This document shows positions 1 to 5,899 of a DNA stretch of 5,899 nt, piece after piece. Made by a program: the position numbers and the translations under genes. This stretch comes from Hodarchaeum sp048939265. GTDB lineage: Archaea; Asgardarchaeota; Heimdallarchaeia; Hodarchaeales; Hodarchaeaceae. How positions within the stretch are numbered: position 1 is the first letter of the stretch; every line of letters starts with the position of its first letter. The DNA lies in NCBI GenBank assembly GCA_048939265.1, contig JBHLPQ010000219.1, forward strand, positions 1-5,899. Direction: 5' to 3'. The notes beneath the pieces are model-generated. The model had not been told where the DNA came from. It saw only the letters and a list, made by a program, of their open reading frames with translations, and made no database searches.

Positions 1-1
1 C

Positions 2-184
2 AACACTGAAGGTAAAGACAAGGTTCTTATCCTTGATGCAGATTTCAACGATTTGAGATTGTCATACTCCAGTGAAAAGATCACAATCCAAGATGTTCTA
101 GACCTTGTTAACTCAGAGTTCGAAGAACCTGAACGAGGGCAGATATTGACTATGCTTGAAGATTTCATTCCCTTTAAGGAATAG
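2..184 (+). CDS. 3' end of an unrecognised protein (partial)
   Basis: An open frame enters from the left edge and ends at a TAG at 182-184, giving the last 60 residues. I do not recognise the family. The visible part starts with a beta-strand-like stretch (KVLILDAD), then a charged turn. It ends with a helix-rich region containing ITIQDVLDLVNSEF and a final amphipathic segment, ILTMLEDFI, before FKE. There is no membrane segment, Cys motif or basic tail, so this end looks cytosolic and soluble. It runs convergently towards the secreted-protein gene at 351-2225 and is therefore not in its operon. The frame is judged coding because it stays open from the edge, has protein-like composition, and no longer frame competes. 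The real start and most of the gene lie outside the window. Confidence 0.7.
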   Translation, partial: NTEGKDKVLILDADFNDLRLSYSSEKITIQDVLDLVNSEFEEPERGQILTMLEDFIPFKE

Positions 185-280
185 CTTGGCTTCTCTGACT
201 AAACAGAAGGAGCGTATAGGGTATAGTAGAGACGAATTAAAAAGAAGGAAATGTTTCTTTCAGAACCTGAACCTGATTGA

Positions 281-286
281 TTTTTT
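281..286 (+). terminator. Possible T-tract terminator for the plus-strand gene
   Basis: A run of six T lies 96 bases after the TAG at 182-184, in the convergent spacer. Archaeal RNA polymerase can stop at short U-rich tracts without a hairpin, so this is a reasonable but weak candidate. I see no stable stem directly before it. Confidence 0.25.
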
Positions 287-287
287 G

Positions 288-370
288 GAGGTTGAGTAAA
301 AAAAAAGAGAGGTGGGGATTTTGACTCTTCAGTCTCGGTGTTTTTCTTGTTCAAGAGGTCGAGTAAAAAA
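288..370. repeat. 16-bp direct repeat linking the 3' end of the secreted-protein gene to its downstream spacer
   Basis: GAGGTTGAGTAAAAAA (288-303) and GAGGTCGAGTAAAAAA (355-370) match at 15 of 16 positions, 67 bp apart. The second copy encodes the final FYSTS codons on the minus strand; the first is non-coding and contains the start of the oligo-T terminator candidate. It may mark a small duplication or slippage at the gene end. Confidence 0.5.
298..306 (-). terminator. Likely T9-tract terminator of the secreted-protein gene
   Basis: Nine consecutive A on the plus strand give T9 on the minus strand, about 45 bases beyond the TGA at 351-353. It is the longest homopolymer T tract on that strand after the stop. 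An oligo-T tract just after a stop codon fits archaeal intrinsic termination. No strong GC hairpin precedes it. Confidence 0.45.
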
Positions 371-2225
371 CTCCACAAGGGTAGAAGTAAATGAAGCTGA
401 CAGCATCATTGTTGTTTAGTTGATCGAGGATTGGTTGCCAGTAGTAATCATCAGCGGGATCAGAGCTTATCCATGCATCGATAGCAGCATCAATGACGCT
501 TTGAGCGCTAACCCAAGAACCATCAGGCAACAAAATGGATGCGCCTGGATTATCAAGACGGTGTCGTACGTTGAAGATGAATGCAAGTAACTGCTGTGCT
601 AATTGTTCTCGGGGATCCCCACCAGCATTGGCATCAACTAAGAAGTGAGAGACTTCAGCTTGCCACGTTGCTGCTCCCCAAATCAGCGAATAGTCGTCGT
701 TATTGTATGCAGCATCAACTGGTGTGCCATCAGAGAAGTATCCATCGAATGGTTCATCCCCATTACTAAAGTAGTCGGATACTGTAGCATAGGGAGCAAG
801 TTGATTGACAGAATTTCTATCTTCTACTGTTAACTCTTGTAGACCATTCTTATTATGCCAGTACCCTTTGGTATCAAAGTTTGCGGTTCCAATACAAAAG
901 TTGGTAAAGATTGCCTCGAATTCGGATCCATATACAGTAGAACCTGTCAAAGAGGATTCAATTGTGAAGGTATATAATGTTGATCCTGTTGATATCCATC
1001 CACCACTCGCTGGTATCAGCTCAGTAACGTTATATGTTCCTGGAAGTAGATCAGAAAATGTAGTAGAACCATCAGTGCCAGTCATCTGCACAATTGGGCC
1101 AACCGTTAAACCTGTTATGGTTAAACCAGAAAGTTCCATTTTCCAACCAGGGATTCCAGGTTCATCCAGATCAACAAACCCATCTCCATTCCGATCATAG
1201 ATCTTTGTGGCTGTGATAGCGCCCAATCCAACGTTCCCATAAACTACTTCATGGGTCTCTTCAGACTCCCCGATAACTGGGACTAGGACGGTTGGATCTG
1301 CTGATGGATATAGGGATACGATACTCCCGTCTAGAGTACTAACCGTTTGGAGGGTAGCGGTTGGTGTATCCTCAACAAAAGTATAAGTGCCTGGTGCAGA
1401 AGCATCCACCATGGCAGTAGTATAGACAGTATTAGTAACACCTAATGAATCGGTAACTTCAACTGCCCATCCTTCAATGGTTTCTTCATCAAGATCTTGG
1501 ATTCCATTGATGTTTTTGTCATGGAACTTTTGCACAGTGATCATTGGAGGCACATAGGGTTTGCCGTGTTTTTCAACTTTGTAATTATCTGTCTTTGACC
1601 ATGCGGGGAGGAAACCATGGAAGTTTCCAGCAGCGTAGCCTTCATTGTTAACGTCTTGATGTTTATCATCATCAGTGGGATCGAATTCATTGAGAGGAGC
1701 ATACTTGTCAACTGGCGTAATCCATACTTTATAGACACCACCAGGATTGGGAGTGTCATCATAGGGGTAGAGCTGAACAGTGATTGCCCCTAATTCTGCA
1801 TGATCTACATCAATACCAGTATTATGTTGACATTCAACTGCAACCCATCCTGAGTTTTTTCCGTTCTGATATTCATAATTGTAATCAGAATAGACGAAAT
1901 CAATGACCCCGTACTCGTTAACATGGATCTTGCGACAGGAAATGTGATCTGTTGAAAGAAGATCCTTACCACTCGGATCTGTTACTTGGAAATAGTAGTC
2001 ACCCTCGGGCAGACCTGCAGCTGTCGAAGGTGCATTCGGACCTGGTCCACCATCAAGGTAGACATCCTCTTTCGTTTCATAGTGTACGTTCTCATTAACG
2101 ATAGTTCCGTCCACAGTTGTCGTAAAAATAGCTCCAGATAGGGGAGTTGCTTGAACAACAGCTGAAATGGATAGGCTTAGGACGAAGAGAAACGTCATAC
2201 TTATCAATAACTTTTTTGTATTCAT
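351..2225 (-). CDS. Secreted mosaic protein: YYFQVTDPSGK domain, two SdrD-B/Cna-B-like modules, GYWHNKNG domain
   Basis: The protein has 624 residues and a clear signal peptide: MNTKK, a hydrophobic core at about 6-23, and likely cleavage after VVQA (26). Residues 27-225 carry YLDGGPGPNAP, GDYYFQVTDPSGK, PYDDTPNPGGVYKVW and FHGFLPAWSKTDNYKV. From memory these are hallmarks of a family of bacterial secreted proteins of unknown function. Two SdrD-B/Cna-B-like sandwiches follow, at about 228-331 and 336-443. Each opens with a full EF-hand-type loop (D236-N238-N240-G-D244-E247; D344-N346-D348-G-D352-E355), so calcium binding is likely. The C-terminal domain (444-624) starts with GYWHNKNG and contains LAQQLLAFIFNVRH. 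It resembles the GFWSNKNG domain that accompanies SdrD modules in bacteria. The four cysteines (97, 132, 444, 617) would allow one disulfide in each end domain. No C-terminal membrane anchor is seen. The start is supported by the signal peptide and a GAAGGAA Shine-Dalgarno-like site 9 bases upstream. The gene is monocistronic with its own promoter. Role: extracellular structural or adhesive, inferred only. Confidence 0.9.
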   Translation of the reverse strand: MNTKKLLISMTFLFVLSLSISAVVQATPLSGAIFTTTVDGTIVNENVHYETKEDVYLDGGPGPNAPSTAAGLPEGDYYFQVTDPSGKDLLSTDHISCRKIHVNEYGVIDFVYSDYNYEYQNGKNSGWVAVECQHNTGIDVDHAELGAITVQLYPYDDTPNPGGVYKVWITPVDKYAPLNEFDPTDDDKHQDVNNEGYAAGNFHGFLPAWSKTDNYKVEKHGKPYVPPMITVQKFHDKNINGIQDLDEETIEGWAVEVTDSLGVTNTVYTTAMVDASAPGTYTFVEDTPTATLQTVSTLDGSIVSLYPSADPTVLVPVIGESEETHEVVYGNVGLGAITATKIYDRNGDGFVDLDEPGIPGWKMELSGLTITGLTVGPIVQMTGTDGSTTFSDLLPGTYNVTELIPASGGWISTGSTLYTFTIESSLTGSTVYGSEFEAIFTNFCIGTANFDTKGYWHNKNGLQELTVEDRNSVNQLAPYATVSDYFSNGDEPFDGYFSDGTPVDAAYNNDDYSLIWGAATWQAEVSHFLVDANAGGDPREQLAQQLLAFIFNVRHRLDNPGASILLPDGSWVSAQSVIDAAIDAWISSDPADDYYWQPILDQLNNNDAVSFIYFYPCGVFYSTS

Positions 2226-2234
2226 TTATGTTGT

Positions 2235-2241
2235 TTCCTTC
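2235..2241 (-). promoter_or_regulatory. Ribosome binding site of the secreted-protein gene
   Basis: The minus strand reads GAAGGAA, with a 9-base spacer before the ATG at 2225. It is a moderate match to the archaeal and bacterial anti-Shine-Dalgarno and supports the chosen start, which also gives a well-formed signal peptide. Confidence 0.55.
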
Positions 2242-2274
2242 TGTATCTTGATATGTTGTAAGTTGAAGAATGAA

Positions 2275-2308
2275 TCTAGAATAATTTAAAAGTATTTCTA
2301 GAATTATT
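2275..2308. repeat. Pair of 12-bp direct repeats flanking the TATA-like box (operator candidate)
   Basis: TCTAGAATAATT at 2275-2286 and TCTAGAATTATT at 2297-2308 match at 11 of 12 positions. Their starts are 22 bp apart, close to two helical turns. Both contain the palindrome TCTAGA, and the second sits in the longer palindrome TTCTAGAA. One copy overlaps the downstream edge of the TATA-like box and the other overlaps its BRE-like flank. A dimeric regulator bound here would face the same side of the helix twice and could block TBP/TFB. The repeats are seen directly; the operator role is inferred. Confidence 0.4.
2284..2298 (-). promoter_or_regulatory. Candidate archaeal promoter (TATA box plus BRE-like flank)
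   Basis: Read on the minus strand, TTTTAAAT (2284-2291) follows a purine-rich GAAATA (2293-2298), as a TATA box follows a BRE. A start site about 25 bases downstream would fall near 2262, giving a leader of roughly 36 bases that contains the GAAGGAA site. This spacing is normal for archaea. The assignment rests on sequence pattern alone in an AT-rich spacer. Confidence 0.45.
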
Positions 2309-2332
2309 TCGTTTCTTTATTACTCAGATAGG

Positions 2333-2436
2333 AAAGGGAAGTTTTGTTAATGCGCTTCCCTTTACATTGTTTTCTTTAGGAGAAATTTGGGAATTTCTAT
2401 CATTGCGCCTCTCCTCGGCGCTCAAAAGGGAAGAGC
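2333..2436. other. Nested inverted repeats; candidate structured RNA or leader
   Basis: A perfect 9-bp inverted repeat pairs AAAGGGAAG (2333-2341) with CTTCCCTTT (2355-2363). The same CTTCCCTTT, extended to 2352-2363, can instead pair with AAAGGGAAGAGC at 2425-2436 (11 of 12 positions), so the two stems exclude each other. Inside the longer stem are a 6-bp hairpin (2381-2386 with 2393-2398) and an all-GC 5-bp hairpin (2405-2409 with 2417-2421). The TCTCCT loop bases of the second hairpin (2410-2415) are fully complementary to AGGAGA at 2378-2383, allowing a pseudoknot. It lies upstream of the gene at 351-2225, beyond the candidate promoter. It could be a separate small RNA on either strand or, if transcription starts further upstream, part of that gene's leader. 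I recognise no known RNA family. Confidence 0.35.
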
Positions 2437-2828
2437 AGACTTTACCACCACACATCCCTTTACGATAGTTATTTCATCAATGATCTATGTGACTTTAAGA
2501 ATCCGAGGCTACGATAACCTAATCCTTTGAATAAAGATTATTTTTGTGTACCAAACCGAGTCGATTAATAGATGTAAACATGAAAATACGATTGTACCTT
2601 CAAGATTTTTATCGGGTTATTGTGGGGATTTTAAACTCAGGGGCTGTATTTTAGGTGGTGATTGTATGACCAAGAGTGAGTCTTTCTAGGGAGGATCATT
2701 GTAAATTTCTTTCGTTCCAACGTTAGGTATAGCCCAGTCTTAGACAGACTCTTTACACTGATAGCATCGAGGCTGATTTGACACGTAGTTATTGTTTCAA
2801 ACGCTATCTCGTATAGAGCTGTATTAAA
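2437..2828. other. Gene-free spacer with nothing recognisable
   Basis: I find no convincing coding frame, tRNA, box C/D pattern, transposon end or oligo-T terminator for the propeller gene that ends at 2829. The only small structural item is a 5-bp inverted repeat AGTCT/AGACT with a 5-base loop at 2736-2750, which could be chance. Short frames here lack ribosome binding sites or plausible protein composition. Confidence 0.5.
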
Positions 2829-4205
2829 TCAGGTTTTCTTCTGCCTCAAAATGACGAAGATCCCCAGGCCAAAGGAAATTACTATTATTCCTGAAAAATT
2901 GCTTGTCTGATCTGGCTCCCCACTGGTGGAAGAATGAACAGCTATATCATATCGTCCTAACCAACAATTGAGTGTGGATGGATCTCCATTAAGCAATGTT
3001 AAACCACAGGCGATAATTGAATCATCAGAATGAGACCCTTCAACCAATTTTATATCTTGGATTATTTCTCCTGCTGCAGGATCACCATGTTGTAGTTGCC
3101 ACAGAAGCTCTCCTGAATTAGAAAGCTTTGTTAAACAGAAATCACCCGCGTCATAATTACTCGTAGAAGATTCAAAAGACCCTGCTATATAAAAATCCCC
3201 TGCAGCGTCTTGAAGACAAACTCTAGGGGTATCATAATCATCACTACCAATGGTTTTTTCCCATTCGATTTCACCTTCAGCATTGCATTTAATAATCCAG
3301 TAATATTTCCCCCAATTGTAATTGGTTGTCCAAGGATAAGCAGTTAATAAAAACCCACCATCTTGTGTGGCAATTAACCCGTTCTCCCATGAAGCCAACG
3401 CATACGTGGGATTAGTGAAAGGTTTGTCCCAAATTTCAGTCCCACCCCCATTGATTTTAATTATCCAAATATCATGATGACTACTCGAGCTACTTGTTTT
3501 TCTTGACATTCCTCCAAGAAGGTAGTTCCCGTCTTTTAAAGGGACAAGGGAAGTGGCTTGATCAGAACTAAACCGATGATACGTCTTATTCCATTCTTCA
3601 TTGCCCTCCTCGTCTAGCTTTATCAACCAATAGTCGATTACCCAGTTTGTTACAGCACCTGTACAACCAGAGATTAAATATCCGTCTGGTGTTGTAAGAA
3701 TTTGGCTCCCATAATCAAAACTATTAGATTGACTATAAAAGGTTCGATTCCATTCTTCTAGTCCATTCTCGTCCGTTTTTACTACCCAAAGATCCAAAGT
3801 ACCATATTCATCACTTTTTTCAGGGTAAATGAATCCTGTAAGAGCATATCCACCATCAGAAGTCTGAGTCATCGATCTGAATTTACCATGTGATTTTAAT
3901 GGGTGAGAATAAGTGTAATTCCAGAGGAGATTTCCCTGTGAATCAACTTTGAGTAAGTATGGTATCCCTATATTGTGTTTATCCAAATAAGAGCCTGTAA
4001 TGACATAACTACTATCACTAGTTACTAGAAACTGAGAAGGAGGAGTATGGCCATCTGGAGTGTCAATCACTTTTTCCCAAGTTAATTCATGGGTGGGTTG
4101 GCTACCTCCCAGAGCAAGGGTTGGAGTCATAAATCCTCCACATAAGATACATACGACAATTAGATATATTTTACCTTCCAATTTGATCCCTCTTTTTACA
4201 ACCAT
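2829..4205 (-). CDS. Membrane-anchored surface beta-propeller protein (seven-blade type)
   Basis: The protein has 458 residues. A signal peptide covers about 1-33 (basic MVVKRGIKLEGK, hydrophobic IYLIVVCILCGGF, likely cleavage near TLALG). The body is a string of about 50-residue units of the form QTSDGGYxLTG...WxxKxDexGxxEWNxTY, with repeats at about 60-99, 110-157, 167-209, 218-262, 278-319 and 329-372. A last partial unit at 384-421 lacks the final Trp strand. The N-terminal LTWEKVI (41-47) looks like that missing strand, so the chain probably closes a seven-bladed propeller by the usual velcro arrangement. A Ser/Thr linker (425-436), a membrane helix (about 438-453) and a basic RQKK tail form a C-terminal anchor, leaving the propeller outside the cell. 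Sequons include N96, N153 and N206. It is the third visible gene of an operon, 18 bp after its paralogue. The ribosome site is weak (AGAAG), which suggests translational coupling. Ligand and function are unknown. Confidence 0.88.
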   Translation of the reverse strand: MVVKRGIKLEGKIYLIVVCILCGGFMTPTLALGGSQPTHELTWEKVIDTPDGHTPPSQFLVTSDSSYVITGSYLDKHNIGIPYLLKVDSQGNLLWNYTYSHPLKSHGKFRSMTQTSDGGYALTGFIYPEKSDEYGTLDLWVVKTDENGLEEWNRTFYSQSNSFDYGSQILTTPDGYLISGCTGAVTNWVIDYWLIKLDEEGNEEWNKTYHRFSSDQATSLVPLKDGNYLLGGMSRKTSSSSSHHDIWIIKINGGGTEIWDKPFTNPTYALASWENGLIATQDGGFLLTAYPWTTNYNWGKYYWIIKCNAEGEIEWEKTIGSDDYDTPRVCLQDAAGDFYIAGSFESSTSNYDAGDFCLTKLSNSGELLWQLQHGDPAAGEIIQDIKLVEGSHSDDSIIACGLTLLNGDPSTLNCWLGRYDIAVHSSTSGEPDQTSNFSGIIVISFGLGIFVILRQKKT

Positions 4206-4223
4206 ATTTTAGCTTCTTTTTTC

Positions 4224-5756
4224 TCAAGAATCATGACATGGGTTCATCTCAATTTTTTTCTTACGTTTCTGAAAAATAACCAGTACCCCTAAGAAGAACA
4301 TATTACAGGGTACTGGTAAGAATGGTGTTGCCTCGGAGTTTGGGCCTAAATTATTGGTTAATATTTTAACAGAGTAATTATTTTCCTGCTTATCAATTGT
4401 TTTTTCCCATAATATGGAGCCTAAGTCATCAGTTTTCGCTACCCAGATGTCTCGAGAGGGCCCTCCATTAAGAAGAGTTGTGATCTGAGTTCCTGCTAAG
4501 ATAATTCCTCCATCAACAATTTGACAGATTGAGAAGATCTTTCCTGGATATGTTTGGTTCCATTCTACTACTCCCTCCTTAGTTGTTTTGAATAATTCCC
4601 CATAATTATTTCCAATAAGATATTTGTTATCTTGAGTAACAATCCCTGAATTTTTGTATCCTGTGAGAAGATCTACAATGCTATTTACATGGGACCAATA
4701 TCCATATGGTGCGTATGATGCGCTCCCTATCAGAAAACCATTTTGATCTATTCTAAGTAAATACTGTGAATAAACAGCCTCATAAGACCAGCCTGTTTGT
4801 TTTCTACCCATTATTATATACCCCTCCGGCACCTCAATCATTGCGTCAGCAGTTCTTTCTATATCGACTGGTCCTTGTGTGTATTTTTTACTCCATTGTA
4901 ACTTACCAACCCTGTTAAACTTCAGTATATACAATTGGGTATTTGGATCATATAGTGAATCAAATGATATTAACTCAGTAGTGATTCCTAACAAATAGCC
5001 GTTATCACTAGATTTAATCGCACAGGAGGGTTTTAGTCCAGAATCCTCTTGGTCTATTCCCAGTTGAGAGTAATCATAGGTTTTCGACCATTTCAATATA
5101 CCATTTTTATCAGTTTTATCGATAAATACTATATTTTTATCTTCTAATCCAATAAGTACTAATCCCTCATCAGATGTTTGGAAAATTGTGTCTATCCACA
5201 ATCTTTTTTGATAGGGCTTATTCCAACGGATTATTCCATCCCTGTCAACACGAGTTAACCATGTACTACTATTCTTGTTGGAAATCAGATCCCAATAATT
5301 ATGAAGATTCTTAGAATAATCAAAATCTATAAAAGGATCTGTTAGGCGAGTGAAAACAAATCCTCCATCAGTAGTTTGAAGAATTGAAGTAATAAGGTCA
5401 TCTTTTTCTCCTCCAATGGTCATATTCCATTCAATTTCACCATTATTATCACATTTAAGTAAAATCCCATTAATTTTCCCATTATCAGTAACAAAACTAT
5501 GTCCTAGTAATGTAAATCCTCCATCAATAGTTGGAATGACCTGCGAGATCCATTCTTCATCGGTTGGCCTATTAAGCCCGTTTAGCACAATTAAATCACT
5601 AGAATAATCTGATGGAGGAATTAATGTTAAAATAAGAATAACTATTAATATAATAACGAATATTGGACTTTTAAATATTCCTAGATGAATTTTGTGATTT
5701 TTTGGTGGTTCTAGACAGACTAACTGGGTTCTTTCCTCTTTTGTATGAACAATCAT
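4224..5756 (-). CDS. Membrane-anchored surface beta-propeller protein, paralogue of the next gene
   Basis: The protein has 510 residues. An N-terminal tail of about 30 residues precedes a strong hydrophobic segment, PIFVIILIVILILTLI (31-46), acting as a signal anchor or uncleaved signal. Seven repeats of the DGGFxLxG...LxKxDxxGxxxWxxTY type follow at about 70-114, 122-182, 188-227, 244-292, 302-349, 361-403 and 407-454. Repeat 5 has lost the usual Trp (FLIGSASY), and repeat 6 is shortened. The C-terminal part has a Pro-rich ATPFLPVPC, a short hydrophobic MFFLGVLVIF (486-495) and the basic QKRKKK, then an extra IEMNPCHDS tail. The short hydrophobic run could be an anchor or a sorting-type signal. 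Unlike its paralogue, all seven repeats appear complete, so ring closure would differ. The start is fixed by GGAGGAG 8 bases upstream and by the ATGA overlap with the preceding gene. No catalytic motif is seen; binding partner unknown. Confidence 0.88.
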   Translation of the reverse strand: MIVHTKEERTQLVCLEPPKNHKIHLGIFKSPIFVIILIVILILTLIPPSDYSSDLIVLNGLNRPTDEEWISQVIPTIDGGFTLLGHSFVTDNGKINGILLKCDNNGEIEWNMTIGGEKDDLITSILQTTDGGFVFTRLTDPFIDFDYSKNLHNYWDLISNKNSSTWLTRVDRDGIIRWNKPYQKRLWIDTIFQTSDEGLVLIGLEDKNIVFIDKTDKNGILKWSKTYDYSQLGIDQEDSGLKPSCAIKSSDNGYLLGITTELISFDSLYDPNTQLYILKFNRVGKLQWSKKYTQGPVDIERTADAMIEVPEGYIIMGRKQTGWSYEAVYSQYLLRIDQNGFLIGSASYAPYGYWSHVNSIVDLLTGYKNSGIVTQDNKYLIGNNYGELFKTTKEGVVEWNQTYPGKIFSICQIVDGGIILAGTQITTLLNGGPSRDIWVAKTDDLGSILWEKTIDKQENNYSVKILTNNLGPNSEATPFLPVPCNMFFLGVLVIFQKRKKKIEMNPCHDS

Positions 5757-5899
5757 TTCGCTTGCTCCTCCAATATTTCGAACAATTGTTTCCCTAGGTC
5801 TGTAGGACGTAATTGTGGATTGCTAATTTGTATATTCCGTTCTTTATACTCCTGCAGGATAGTTTTTCGGCATTGACCATATCTTTCGCAGTCTGTACA
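5753..5899 (-). CDS. 3' end of an unrecognised protein with a C-x2-C-x5-C motif (partial)
   Basis: The last 48 residues of a gene enter from the right edge and end at a TGA (5753-5755) that overlaps the ATG of the next gene as ATGA. This is a strong sign of a shared transcript and coupled translation. The visible part begins CTDCERYGQC, so three cysteines are spaced C-x2-C-x5-C and could belong to a zinc site or an iron-sulfur site. If a fourth ligand exists it may lie upstream. The rest is polar, with a likely C-terminal helix (TDLGKQLFEILEEQAK), and there is no membrane segment. The product therefore looks cytosolic, unlike the two surface proteins it precedes. A regulator or processing factor for them is possible but not shown. 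I do not recognise the family. Confidence 0.7.
   Translation of the reverse strand, partial: CTDCERYGQCRKTILQEYKERNIQISNPQLRPTDLGKQLFEILEEQAK
5765..5771 (-). promoter_or_regulatory. Strong Shine-Dalgarno site of the 510-residue propeller gene
   Basis: The minus strand reads GGAGGAG with an 8-base spacer to the ATG at 5756, inside the coding end of the preceding gene. It decides the start codon and supports the four-base ATGA overlap. Confidence 0.8.

Noticed and set aside
805..1200. 131-codon open frame on the plus strand, antisense to the secreted-protein gene
   Set aside because: It lies wholly within a well-supported gene. Its product is low-complexity Pro/Ser/Val-rich, as expected from reading a beta-rich protein in antisense, and no ribosome site is evident.
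2387..2530. 47-residue plus-strand frame starting at TTG after an AGGAG at 2378-2382
   Set aside because: It has a TTG start, only a 4-base spacer and no recognisable composition. The AGGAG is equally explained as the partner of the TCTCCT loop. Conservation would be needed to revive it.
2580..2654. 24-codon plus-strand frame starting MKIRLYLQDF
   Set aside because: It has no Shine-Dalgarno site or clear promoter and is too short to stand without conservation evidence.
2637..2828. Stop-free continuation of about 63 codons after the TGA of the 458-residue propeller
   Set aside because: The protein already ends in a complete anchor with a basic tail. The continuation has no domain-like pattern, so read-through or a lost longer gene is not supported.
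4129..4140. Internal ATG at codon 26 of the 458-residue propeller, preceded by GGAGG
   Set aside because: Starting there would remove the hydrophobic signal peptide core that fits an exported protein, and the spacer is only 4 bases or fewer.
2829..5756. PQQ-dependent dehydrogenase assignment for the propellers
   Set aside because: The Trp-containing repeats look superficially similar, but the units are about 50 residues of the DGGYxLTG/WxxKxDxxG type and I see no cofactor or catalytic motif.

Overview
The window looks archaeal, but this is inferred and not proven. The DNA is AT-rich. Two neighbouring genes encode exported proteins with a C-terminal hydrophobic segment and a short basic tail, an architecture common in archaeal surface proteins, including those of Asgard-type genomes. 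The one visible gene promoter has a TATA-like box with a purine-rich BRE-like flank and no clear bacterial -35/-10 pair. No rRNA, tRNA, CRISPR array or transposase is visible.

Layout from left to right: (1) 2-184, the 3' end of an unrecognised plus-strand gene. (2) A short convergent spacer with T-rich termination candidates for both directions. (3) 351-2225 on the minus strand, a 624-residue secreted mosaic protein: signal peptide, a domain with the YYFQVTDPSGK and DTPNPGGVYKVW signatures, two SdrD-B/Cna-B-like beta-sandwich modules each starting with an EF-hand-like calcium loop, and a C-terminal GYWHNKNG domain. (4) A gene-free spacer of about 600 bp. It holds the promoter of the secreted protein, a pair of 12-bp direct repeats beside its TATA-like box, and a compact region of nested, partly mutually exclusive inverted repeats. 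(5) A minus-strand operon of at least three genes: the 3' end of a Cys-motif protein (5753-5899), a 510-residue membrane-anchored beta-propeller (4224-5756, ATGA overlap with the gene before it) and a 458-residue membrane-anchored beta-propeller (2829-4205, 18 bp further on).

Taken together, this is a cell-surface locus. The two propellers are tandem paralogues with about seven repeats each. They appear to be held at the membrane facing outward, with sequons placed for N-glycosylation. The 624-residue protein has an export signal but no visible anchor, so it is probably released or held non-covalently. Nothing here shows enzymatic activity. A defence or otherwise novel system cannot be claimed. 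The less explained parts are the structured spacer, the repeat-flanked promoter and the mosaic, bacterial-looking secreted protein.
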